Positions 20,726 to 29,724 of a stretch of 64,000 nt of DNA are shown piece by piece. The translations under genes were made by a program, and so were the position numbers. The notes below the pieces were generated by a model that searched no databases, was not told the origin of the DNA, and was given only the letters and a program-made list of their open reading frames with translations. This DNA is from Ceratorhiza oryzae-sativae. Its lineage: Eukaryota; Basidiomycota; Agaricomycetes; Cantharellales; Ceratobasidiaceae. Location of the stretch: assembly GCA_030998015.1 (NCBI GenBank), contig JARWMV010000234.1:1488001-1552000 (forward strand), read 5' to 3'. The stretch's first letter is position 1. Each line of letters opens with the position of its first letter.

Positions 20726-21992
20726 ATGCCAGTCGAAACCCGGGCAGTAGCAAGTCGCTCAAGGTTGATACATGCACACGCTCCCTCAGTCTCTCGCGTA
20801 AATGGATGGACTGTGCTACCCGCAGAAATTCTGAACCTCATAGTAGACTTTTCTTCCCCTATGGGTCGTGCCAAAATAGCCCGCCTGAACAAACGATTTC
20901 ATCAAATGTTCAACGGGGCACTATACCGAGATATATATCTTCAAACCCCCCTTCAGTTGGTCAAGCTCTTCCGAACCGTCAGGACCACTGGCAAACTACG
21001 CGCTACCTTGACGCTGATGATAAACCGGATAATCTTTAGGCAGGTCAATTGGAAAGGGATACGCAGACGACTGAGACCCGTGGAGTATTTGACTCGGATT
21101 CTACAAACAACATCCTCGCTCCGGGAGCTCACGATATACACCGGTCAGATGACAGGTATCCATTTGGATAACTTTGAATATTTATTCAGAGAAGACCTAC
21201 ACCGACTAGCTCTAGATCCGGAATTTCTTCCTCGCCTCACCCGTATTAGCAACGCTTACACCGGCCGATCCATGATAGCACTATGCAGAGGCCGTCCGCT
21301 CGAGGGGTTCTGCCATAACCTGATGCCCGACTGCGTCCAAGACCCTCGGCGCTGCCACCCAGCTGAAACCCCCCCCTCACAGGCTTCGCCCCATTTTATA
21401 GTCATAACACATCCGGGCGACCCAGAAACTCCTATACTCAATATAGTATCGCATATGCAAGACTGCCGTGGCGGGGATCGTGGTTGGGCATCTGAACCTT
21501 TGCGTTCATACCGTTTGGTATCCTGGGGTGCTTGACTGGAAACAATTCAAGCCTTACTTGATGTGTTGGGCCGAGAAGATTGCGTCCAAAGGGAGTGACA
21601 ATGATCTTCGTTCATTTCGTCTTCGGTTAGAACCCTCACTCGGGAACGCGCCTCTAGAACTCCAACAAGACATTCTGAACCAGATCGGACGCTATATGCC
21701 CAAACTCGATCGAGCTATTCTAGGATGTCCAGACGTTGAATGGCGTAAACCAGGCAACCGCCCTGAATGGACCCCTCAGCCGGACTTGGGAAACTCAGGT
21801 GTACTTGAGTGATGGCTACGTAAAGCAGCATTCGACTTGAAGTCAGTGGCGGATCCGGAAGTCGACCGAACCATAGCCGAGATGCGGCTTACTATACACA
21901 TTTTTTGGGATAATAGTGTAACCCCCACCCCTGAAACCATTCGACATTATTTCTCTATTGCTGCTTCGCATGGGTGTATTTTCTCTCCCTAA
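20726..21992 (+). pseudogene. F-box protein gene, frame interrupted
   Basis: From the ATG at 20726 the reading frame gives an F-box: VLPAEILNLIVDFSSPMGRA then KIARLNKRFHQMFNGALYR, followed by a leucine-rich helical region (LTRILQTTSSLRELTIYTGQ) typical of the expanded Agaricomycete F-box families, substrate adaptors of SCF ubiquitin ligases. Past about 21450 the coding signal moves to another frame (GHLNLCVHTVWYPGVLDWKQ, then LQQDILNQIGRYMPKLDRAI). That frame meets a TGA at 21811-21813 and then continues protein-like (RKAAFDLKSVADPEVDRTIA) to a TAA at about 21992. A frame change plus an in-frame stop point to a decaying copy, though one could be an intron or sequence error. A run of seven C at about 21369-21375 is also suspicious. 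Confidence 0.65.
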
Positions 21993-22408
21993 TCAATCCA
22001 TTGGTGTTGTGAGTTGACCAAGGCTTTGATGTCGGGACAAGAGATATGCGTTATGCTAACCACGGTTGTGCTTTTGAATGTTATAGCACCTGATTGTACT
22101 TCAAACCTACTCAACGACCGATCAAGTTGGTTGCAAGACAAGTTCATTGCAATGGTATTTAATACAGTGATTGGGTGGGAATGACAAAAAAAGAGGTCAC
22201 AAAGCAGGAGGCATAATGATAGTATACGAGAAGAAAACCAGAACACTAATATCGACCAGGGGCACCGTCTTCTACCGTGCCACTTGACCCAACCAGCACT
22301 TGGATGGGCAAGTGGCAAAAAGCAACGGATGAAAAACGGAAGCTAACCTGACGACAAAACGTATGTAACCTAAAGAAATCGAAGTCCGTACATGTAAAGG
22401 CGGCGCAT
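21993..22408. other. Intergenic / TBP 3' flank
   Basis: About 0.4 kb between the F-box remnant and the TBP stop. No gene is seen; it probably contains the TBP 3' untranslated region. Confidence 0.45.
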
Positions 22409-23449
22409 CTACGGTTTCCGGAACTCGCAAAGCACAGTATAGATGGTGTTAAACGCAGTATAAATTTCCTCGCGGACCTGTTGGCAACAACATTAGCCAA
22501 GGCTGCGAATAAATAACCAGTCAACGTACCTTTGCACCAGTCAACACAATCTTGCCTGATACAAAGATCAGCAGCACGACCTTCGGCTTGAGCATGCGAT
22601 AAATGAGACCAGGGAAAAGCTAACATAATGTCAGCACGTTTAGACACAAAACTAGAACAGATGAACCGCATACCTCGGGTTCATAGGAGCTGAACTGTCC
22701 GTGGCTGTAGGCGAGGCCTTCCAAACGGATAGGAAATTTAACGTCGCAACTGCCGACGATGTTTTGGATTTTGAATTCAGAAAACTTGGCGTCAAAGCCC
22801 AGCTTCTGCACAATACGAGCATATTTGCGCGAGGCGAGACGGGAATCATCCTCCGACTTGGCGCCGGTGACGACCATCTTGCCGGAGGCAAAAATGAGAG
22901 CAGTGGTCTTAGGGTCACGAATACGCATGATCACAGCAGCGAAACGCTTTACTCAAGTGTCAGTGAGCGCCGAGTGAAAGGAGATGTTCAAACACACCTT
23001 TGGATTGTATTCGGCATTTCGGGCGTGCAATGCAATTGTTTTTAAGTCGAGACGACAGTCAAGGTTGACGGTGGCAACGATATTCCTAAAAGTGAGTGAC
23101 TGTTCAGCACCTTGAATTCCTAACTATATCTATCTACATCCAGCCCCCACACTCTGCGCCTTGAGCGCATCACAACACAAACGTAGACAGCGATCGCAAT
23201 GACTTACTGCAGCGTAGGAACAATCCCATCGACAGCAGTAATGTGCTGCTGCTCCAGCGTCAACGCCGGCTTCTCGGCGGGCGTTGGCGCCGAAACAGCA
23301 GGCATTGCGAACGCGGAGGGGGGTGCCGTCGAAGGACCAGCAGGCCCGTTGGCAGCAGGAAGCCGCACGCTACGGTTGGCGTTGGGCACGGCCGGAGCAG
23401 GGTACTGGAGCGGGCGGGCAGCAGTCGGCATCGTGATTGTGTTAGACAT
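22409..23449 (-). CDS. SPT15: TATA-box-binding protein
   Basis: General transcription factor that bends promoter DNA for RNA polymerases I, II and III. The N-terminal 80 residues are Pro/Ala-rich and variable. The saddle core follows: SGIVPTLQ-type entry (VDGIVPTLQ), [140 protein letters not shown], then [20 protein letters not shown] and KP, stop at 22409-22411. Both pseudo-repeats are complete and nearly identical to yeast TBP. Introns split the core at IVPTLQ/NIVATV, NPK/RFAA, EPE/LFPG and GAK/VREE. A run of twelve A precedes the ATG on the plus strand (a T-run in the 5' leader). Confidence 0.97.
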
Positions 23450-23550
23450 GGCGCAAAAAAAAAAAAGTGGAGCGGATCGGATAGGGTCTCGGATGAGGTC
23501 GGAAGCAAATCACGGGCGGGGGACGGCTCGACTACCAGCCGAGGGCGTGC

Positions 23551-23560
23551 TATTATATAC
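23551..23560 (-). promoter_or_regulatory. TATA box upstream of TBP
   Basis: Minus strand reads GGGGTATATAATAGC, a good TATA element about 100 bp upstream of the TBP ATG. It raises the possibility that TBP acts on its own promoter. Confidence 0.45.
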
Positions 23561-24032
23561 CCCGAAGACATGGTCCGTGCGTGTTTGATCCTGTTTATAT
23601 CACACGGGATGACACGTTGCCGGAAGCTTCTGGACCTGTCCACAACCCCTCGGCCCCCGGCAACGTTGTCTCTGGCGGCGAGCACGCTCCAACCTGCGTC
23701 AGGCGTCGTCGATAGCAATCTTGGTGTACGTCCAACTTGACCGAGGGTGCGCTGATCGCTTGAGCCCGGTACCCGGTGCGACAGATGGTGAACTGCTGAG
23801 TGCCCTGCTTCCGTCCCAGCCCTCCTGTTTGCCACGTCTCTTGTATCTACTTTCCCGTGTGCATGTGTAGAACAATACAATGAACTCCGTGTTCTGCTCA
23901 GCTACATGAATACCGGGCTCCGCTGGCTCGGCCGACTGTGTGATCTTTCCCACGTGCCCCTCCTAACAGGGCGAATGCTATGCGGATATACCATAAATAG
24001 CAATTGTGCTTATCATACGTTGCCTGGTAATC
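23561..24032. other. Intergenic between TBP and LOG gene
   Basis: TBP upstream region and LOG 3' flank. ORFs of 80-200 codons in several overlapping frames here carry no recognisable motif and are treated as chance. Confidence 0.45.
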
Positions 24033-24933
24033 CTAAACCGCATTTAACCCCTGCTCGGCCCACGACCACTTGTATCCAGCGCCAGCGTCTGGTTTCCAAG
24101 TTCGCAACGCTTCCAGGACCGCACTCCCCCAGTCTCCATCGGCTGGTCGATCGATAATTTTGACCAATGTCGCGTTTTGTGGCTTGATGAACCCCGCCTG
24201 GATGCCGGTCTGGACCATTTGTCGGAGTGGTTCGTAGTAGCCTAGGACATTTAGGACAAGCACAGCTTATCATTGACCGGGTTAGGTCGAGTAAAAACGG
24301 CGAATATAGACGTAACATGCTCACGTTTCGAGTGAACACCAAGTTGATTCCACGTAACAACCTCGAGTACCTGATCGGTTTAAGTCTCGTAAGGGATGCT
24401 TCTTCATTCGAGTGTGTCCTCACCTCTTCGAAGGTACCGAAACCTCCAGGAAGACCAATAAATGCGCCGCTCTCGACGGTCATCCTCTTCTTCCGGTCGT
24501 GCATGGATGAAACTACTACATCTTCCACAGTTGACCAAATCGATTCTTCCTCCGCGTTGTCACTTGCCACCTTGGCTCCCGTTCCCTCTCCTCCACTGTT
24601 CTTGATTGCTTGTGGGATCACTCCGATGACCTTTCCGCCAGCTTGAGCGCATGCGAATGCCACGCCTCCCATCAATCCGCGCCTGCCTCCGCCGTAGACC
24701 AGGGTAATACCAGCCTGTCCCAATATTTTGCCTACAGCTATTCAAAATTGCCACGGCTAAACCTAAGTAATTGCACCCGAACTTTGAATTCCGACATACC
24801 TGTCGCAACCTGCATAAATTCTGGGTTCGTGCCTGGCGATGAGCCACAGTACACGCAGACAGCTTTTGGCAATAGCGAATCAGCAGTCACTATTAAAAAG
24901 CATTAGTCTATTTTCACTTGATGTCTCAGTCAT
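24033..24933 (-). CDS. LOG family protein (cytokinin riboside 5'-monophosphate phosphoribohydrolase-like)
   Basis: LOG enzymes hydrolyse nucleoside 5'-monophosphates at the N-glycosidic bond; in plants and some fungi they release active cytokinins. Exons give LPKAVCVYCGSSPGTNPEFM, then ITLVYGGGRRGLMGGVAFAC, IGVIPQAI, MHDRKKRMTVESGAFIGLPG followed by GFGTFEE (the PGGxGTxxE signature), PVLVLNVLGYYEPLRQMVQT, GFIKPQNATLVKIIDRPADG and WSWAEQGLNAV, stop. This matches the family in order and length (about 230 residues). The old lysine-decarboxylase name is a misannotation. The start is uncertain: the ATG at 24933 is out of phase with LPKAVC unless a 28-nt intron or a one-base error in the T-run at about 24895 is accepted. 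It diverges from RFC2 across 0.25 kb. Confidence 0.85.
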
Positions 24934-25008
24934 CACAACCTACTCTTGGTCTGTTATGGCGAATGGCTATCCTGCTGTAGTTCTTATAGCCAACAACAGC
25001 GCCTTAGC

Positions 25009-25020
25009 CCTATATAAGCT
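25009..25020. promoter_or_regulatory. TATA-like element in the LOG/RFC2 divergent promoter
   Basis: CCTATATAAGCT lies between the two divergent genes, about 75 bp before the LOG ATG and 165 bp before the RFC2 ATG. It could serve either strand. Confidence 0.35.
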
Positions 25021-25185
25021 ATTACCGAAGGGTTTTATCCGCTAACCTTCCTTCTTCTGTGACGTCGGTGCGAGCTCGTAAGAGTGTGCCTTGAGTGATA
25101 GATCAGTTAGGAGAAATGATTCGCACAGGCGCCTCCGCGCGCGGTCACGTGCATCGCGACTATTGCTTCTGTCTGCCACACCAGA

Positions 25186-26640
25186 ATGTCTATGTTCCTC
25201 AAAGGCTCAGCTGGGAGGGCTCCTCAAAAACCAGCGGTTGACCCGGCAACTCAGCCTTGGGTTGAAAAATAGTGCGAATCCCTTGGAGTGAAGTGAATAG
25301 TTGTCTAACCCCCCGCCTAGCCGTCCTCAGACGATCGATGATGTCTCAGCTCAAGAGCACGCGGTAGCTGTTTTGCGAAAGACTTTGACCTCAACAAATG
25401 TAGGAACAACGGCTGTGATGTTTGGCTCTCTAATAATGCCTTGCTAGTTGCCACATATGTTATTCTATGGCCCACCCGGAACAGGGAAGACCAGCACAAT
25501 ACTTGCATTATCTCGTCAGCTCTTTGGGTGAGCCGTGCGCAATTATATCCTCGGAAGATCTTGCTAACGCGTTTCATTTAGCCCGGATCACTTTCGAAAT
25601 CGCGTGCTCGAGCTAAACGCTTCGGATGAGCGGGGCATTTCAATCGTTCGAGAAAAGATCAAGAACTTTGCGCGCCAAACGCCTCGAGCGGCCGAGGTCA
25701 ACTCGCAGTACCCTTGTCCACCATACAAAATTATTATTCTGGACGAAGCGGATTCTATGACGCAGGATGCGCAGGGTGCGCTACGACGGATCATGGAGAC
25801 CTACGCTCGCGTCACAAGATTCTGTTTAGTCTGTAATTATGTGACGAGGTGAGTTGAGGACGATTCTCCGGCACTTGTGTAACTGATGTTTTGATTGTCT
25901 AGGATTATCGAACCTCTAGCTTCTCGGTGTTCCAAGTTTCGCTTCCATCCTTTGGATTCTGGCTCTACCCGCGCGAGGCTTGAGCATATTGTTGCGACCG
26001 AAAAGGTAGCCATTGATAATGAGGTGGGTGTTTTTTTGAACAAAAAATCAGGCAGAAGTGAATGGTTCAATTAGGCTGTCGCTGCGCTCGTTACAACATC
26101 GGAGGGTGACTTGCGCCGATCGATCACCTATCTGCAGTCAGCCGCCCGTCTGTCCGCCTCCCAGACGCCTCCAGCTACGATTCACGCATCGGATATCCAA
26201 GAGATTGCTGGAGTTGTGCCTGATAGTGTTATAAATCGGTTTGCTGCCGCGATTGGTGTGGAGGTCCCGAACGAAGGGATGGACGTCGATAGTGCGTAAG
26301 ATGTCATACGTAGGCTAGGGGACCTGCTCACGTTGTCTACGGCTCTAGCTGTTAAAGATTTTGATGGGATACGAAGCGAGGTCCGCAGGATCGTGCAACA
26401 AGGATACAGCACCGCTCAGTTACTCTCTCAAGTAAGTTAATCTCACATGATGGAGGGTTTGCATTCATTCGCCATAAACAGCTACATGACATAGTCATAC
26501 TTCATAACACAATTACCTCCAAACAAAAAACCGCCTGTGCACTTGCTTTCGCTGCAGCCGACAAGGCCCTGACAGATGGTGCCGACGAAGAGTTGCAACT
26601 ACTTGAGATTGGCGTTGGTGTATGGAAAGCGTTGAAATAA
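25186..26640 (+). CDS. RFC2: Replication factor C subunit 2 (clamp-loader ATPase; human RFC4 orthologue)
   Basis: Small subunit of the clamp loader that places PCNA on primed DNA. Exons read [71 protein letters not shown] (Walker A), [40 protein letters not shown] (Walker B, DEAD), [20 protein letters not shown] (arginine-finger SRC follows: [12 protein letters not shown]), [20 protein letters not shown] (sensor 2), [11 protein letters not shown], and C-terminal exons [49 protein letters not shown], stop at 26640. The sequence follows yeast Rfc2 more closely than Rfc3/4/5. All RFC boxes are present and it looks functional. Confidence 0.93.
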
Positions 26641-26880
26641 CTGCTGCAATTCACCCGGATGATTTGGTGTGTGTAGTACAGTATTTGCATAATTTATTGC
26701 TCTTTCAAGGATATTTGCTCGGTGCTGTTTCGCTTCCGCGGGGACGCCATCTGCTTCAATGCTGAAGGATCTTGGTTCTCCATCAGTCACTAGCCCTCTT
26801 CTCAGATTTCGCCCAGTCCGTGCCAAATGCGCTGCCAACTTCAGATACTCTCTAGTTGCCCCATGATCGGATGTACTCAT
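26599..26880 (-). CDS. Hypothetical small protein, antisense to the RFC2 3' end
   Basis: An uninterrupted 93-codon ORF with an ATG start: MSTSDHGATREYLKLAAHLA at the N-terminus, then basic and helical, no signal peptide or membrane segment. I do not recognise it. Its last 14 codons overlap the RFC2 terminal exon on the other strand, so it may be spliced shorter or be a chance frame. It is listed because the composition is protein-like and no other gene explains 26641-26880. Confidence 0.3.
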   Translation of the reverse strand: MSTSDHGATREYLKLAAHLARTGRNLRRGLVTDGEPRSFSIEADGVPAEAKQHRANILERAINYANTVLHTPNHPGELQQLFQRFPYTNANLK

Positions 26881-27200
26881 GCCAGGGGGAACTGCTTTTC
26901 TGCGCTCTCTCGATCGTCATTCGCTTCAAGCAAACCGATGTCAAGTCTCATTCAACCCGCAGCTAAGGCAAGCCACCATGCTCCAAAGCGACCACCTACC
27001 TGGTAAAGGGAGAGCTTGGCCTAACGACATTAAATACGAGTTTTTGTCACATAATGCACGAGAATCTAACAGCCTATAGGAATCTGAATGATTTCATTCC
27101 GCAAAGCCGGAGCCTGGAGCGGGATGAGATCATTCACTCGTTACCTAATCCATACCAAATTTCGTGATCTTCAGGTTCCCTACAACCAGCTTCGTTCAGC
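26881..27200. other. Short intergenic
   Basis: About 320 bp before the SAP-domain gene. No motif-supported frame. Confidence 0.4.
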
Positions 27201-28190
27201 ATGCTCGGACAAGTATCGCGCACGGTCGCTCGCGTCTCTTCCATCCAGAAAAGGTCGTTGGCTTCGACCGTTCTGTTCACTAGGACTCCAGAACAATGGC
27301 ATGAGCAAACTGTCTCCCACCTTCGATCCGAGGCTAAGAGACGAGGGCTCACAACGTGGGTCGTTTGGATATGATGGAGTATACTGCTAACCGTCCAAAT
27401 TACAAAAACATAGCGGAGGGTCTAAGACCAAGCTGGTCGAGCGAATCCTTGCACATATAAAAAGCACCGAATCGTCCGGGCTGGCGACTCAAGCCGTTGC
27501 CTCTTCCCCGTTCACCCCTGCGAGGCATCGGTGGATCTCTTCGAGCAGTGTCGCCCAAGCAGACTTGGAGCAAGGCAAATTCAAGCCCCGATTCTCTCGT
27601 AACCTGGATGTAAAGATACCCGAGACCCCAGAGGAGCCGGACGAGGGTCCGGTTATCGTAAGTTTGAACGTTTTCTTACTCTTCAGTTCATGTGGGCTGA
27701 GAATTGTCATCGCCAGCCATTCCTTGCTCAAAAGTTCGATTCGCCTCCTTCCGAGTCCGCATCACCTCCACAAGAGGCCCCGGACAACTCACCCAAGGTC
27801 GTAACTGTTGCATCTGCAGCGACACACATCGGTGGAGGTCCTCAGCATGCGATCCATGAATCTGTCGACTCATATTCAATCGAGACCCCCGAAATGGAAA
27901 GTCAAGGCGGTGGATCGTCGTTTAACCTCAAGGGACTGCTCAACGAGCTTGGCATTCCAATTAGCTTTAATTTCGGGCAACAGGGCGAGGCAATACGCGA
28001 AGCTGTAGCAAATGTTGGCATCGCCGCCCCGAAAATCGGAAAGGACACAACGGATCTCAAAGAGGCGCGGAGAGAACTGAACGAGGAAGAACAGCGAGGT
28101 TTGTATGTCCTTGGCGGGATTGTCCTTGGTGGGCTGGTGTTGGGAAGCATTGGCAACAAAAAGTTGACGATCAAGAGGGGGGAGCATTAA
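27201..28190 (+). CDS. Mitochondrial SAP-domain protein with C-terminal membrane segment
   Basis: Exon 1 (27201-27355) encodes an Arg/Ser presequence (MLGQVSRTVARVSSIQKRSL) and the first helix of a SAP motif (QTVSHLRSEAKRRGLTT). After the intron the SAP motif continues GGSKTKLVERILAHIKS. A disordered linker follows, then SSFNLKGLLNELGIPISFNF, a short basic stretch, and a Gly-rich hydrophobic segment (GLYVLGGIVLGGLVLGSI) before NKKLTIKRGEH, stop at 28190. SAP domains usually bind DNA or RNA, so a membrane-tethered nucleic-acid-binding role in mitochondria is plausible; yeast Aim34 has a comparable plan (mitochondrial, SAP). No catalytic motif. The donor giving T-T/G-G-S-K restores the SAP consensus and is preferred over the one 4 nt downstream. 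Confidence 0.75.
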
Positions 28191-28428
28191 TACTTAAGTA
28201 CTTGAGCACATTTAGCATGTCATTCAACTTTGACTCACCATCGGAAGCAGAATTTTTGTCATGAATATTCTTTCCGCCTGCTGTTGCACTTCCGCGTATG
28301 GCATTGAGTATGACGTACGATACAATGGATTCACTGCCTAAACTTAGTATTTATCCTTGCCACCCCAAGCGCTGATCAGGGAAGCTGTCGATCACCTTTC
28401 TTGTATTCCTCACATCCATCCTACAACC
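28191..28428. other. Short intergenic
   Basis: 238 bp between co-directional genes. Nothing distinctive seen. Confidence 0.4.
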
Positions 28429-29012
28429 ATGATGTCTAATTGGCGAAAACCCGGACCGAGAGTCCAGAAATCCGTACGTTTTACTGCCTCAGAGACCAAC
28501 AGGGAACAGGTAGAGAGGGGATCATGGCGCAAGCTACCTCCTGTGCAAGAGTCGATATTTGCTCCATCACCCAAGGCACTGGAGGGGAAAGCGATTGTCA
28601 AATTTGAAACATCCAAATTGCTCTTTGTGAGGTTGCCGAACGCGAGACGTTCGGAGCTTGAGGTGCGTGTTGTGGGTAAATGTGTTATGGTTTGCTTGAG
28701 CTTGAATTATAGTCTCGGCGCGCTCGACTGGTTTCGTCCGAGCAGCTTGCTTCTTGGTGGAAGGAGCTGGCTCCGCCGAATCAAGCTTGTATCATTCCTG
28801 CCGAGGGAAATTCTAGAGCTGAATTAGAATCGAATTTTTGTGAAGCAATAGCTGAAATTTCTCAGCGTCGGGGAAGCCGGGCCGTAACAGACATCTTGGC
28901 CCCCCTTGTGGTGTCTGTGATTTCCTCTTGGGAGATGTCTGGGGAGATTGCGAATGTAGATGATACGAACAAAGCTTCTACAACCGCAGCTAGGGGCAAG
29001 AAAGGCAAGTAA
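28429..29012 (+). CDS. Conserved-looking protein of unknown function
   Basis: Two exons (28429-28662 and 28713-29012) joined by a clean 50-nt GT-AG intron give about 177 residues. The first part is basic (NWRKPGPRVQKSVRFTASET), then KLPPVQESIFAPSPKALEGK and KFETSKLLFVRLPNARRSEL. After the intron come RLVSSEQLASWWKELAPPNQ, EAIAEISQRRGSRAVTDILA and PLVVSVISSWEMSGEI, ending in a Lys/Gly tail. No signal peptide or transmembrane helix. I do not recognise the family. The clean splice and compositional consistency make it a likely real gene. A nuclear or mitochondrial location is possible from the basic N-terminus but unproven. Confidence 0.6.
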
Positions 29013-29122
29013 TTGACTGGGTTCGTTTTTTGTCAATTGGGCCATTAAATCACCCTGGCCGAATAGCTGGAAATGCGCTCGGAAATGCCCGAAGTGGGTC
29101 CTATCGGGAGTACGAGCGGAGA

Positions 29123-29557
29123 ATGAGACACTACCAAGGTCTTCGAGAAAGGGATTTGGAGTTGATAATGATAGACAGAGCGTCAAGATTCTTATCTTCA
29201 TCCATGACTATACATGGCACAGACATCCAGGAATTCAAGCTTTCCTGTACGCCTGCACATTCGTCTAGCTTTTATCCTTGGGCTGACCAATGCACGTACA
29301 ATAGTTATTAGTGTGATACGCGGACCCGAGCAGTATGAACAAGAAGTTCTTGGTGTCGGATTGTCAACTCAAACGTACGGAACTGTATGATTCGCGTATT
29401 TTTGCCTCCTCATATTGTGTTTAGATCAGTTGCTCGTGAATTTGCCGCAGAACAAGCTCTTGCAAACTGGCATATTTGCGAGGAAGTATATCAGAAGTTT
29501 TTGAAGGCACGTAAACATGTGGTTTATGCGCCTCACCCATATCTCACTATCGAGTAG
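29123..29557 (+). CDS. Small protein with dsRNA-binding-domain-like C-terminus
   Basis: Three exons, 29123-29246, 29305-29374 and 29425-29557, separated by GT-AG introns of 58 and 50 nt, give about 108 residues. The middle and last exons read FISVIRGPEQYEQEVLGVGL then STQTSVAREFAAEQALANWH. This resembles the beta-hairpin and second helix of a dsRBD (V-G-x-G-x-S, then A-x-x-x-A-A-x-x-A-L). The N-terminal helix region (MRHYQGLRERDLELIMIDRA) is not clearly a dsRBD start, and an upstream exon could be missing. It lies about 110 bp after the previous stop and 170 bp before NUP133. Possible relation to mitochondrial ribosomal or RNase III-like proteins, not established. Confidence 0.4.
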
Positions 29558-29724
29558 CCCCACGAGCTTATTATGAATCTCACCAAACCACATCGAAAGA
29601 GGGATAGAACGCGGGCGGGACGGCCGCAGGGGCCGGAAGGAACTAGCCAGTAGCGTTTGTCGGACGCACGTGACCTGTCGCGCTCAACCTCGACTGCGCT
29701 GTATCCCTTAGCTAGTCTTAAGCT

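Noticed and set aside
23260..23880. A 206-codon minus-strand ORF overlapping the TBP 5' end
   Set aside because: It runs through the TBP N-terminal exon in a different frame and has no motif; the TBP frame is certain.
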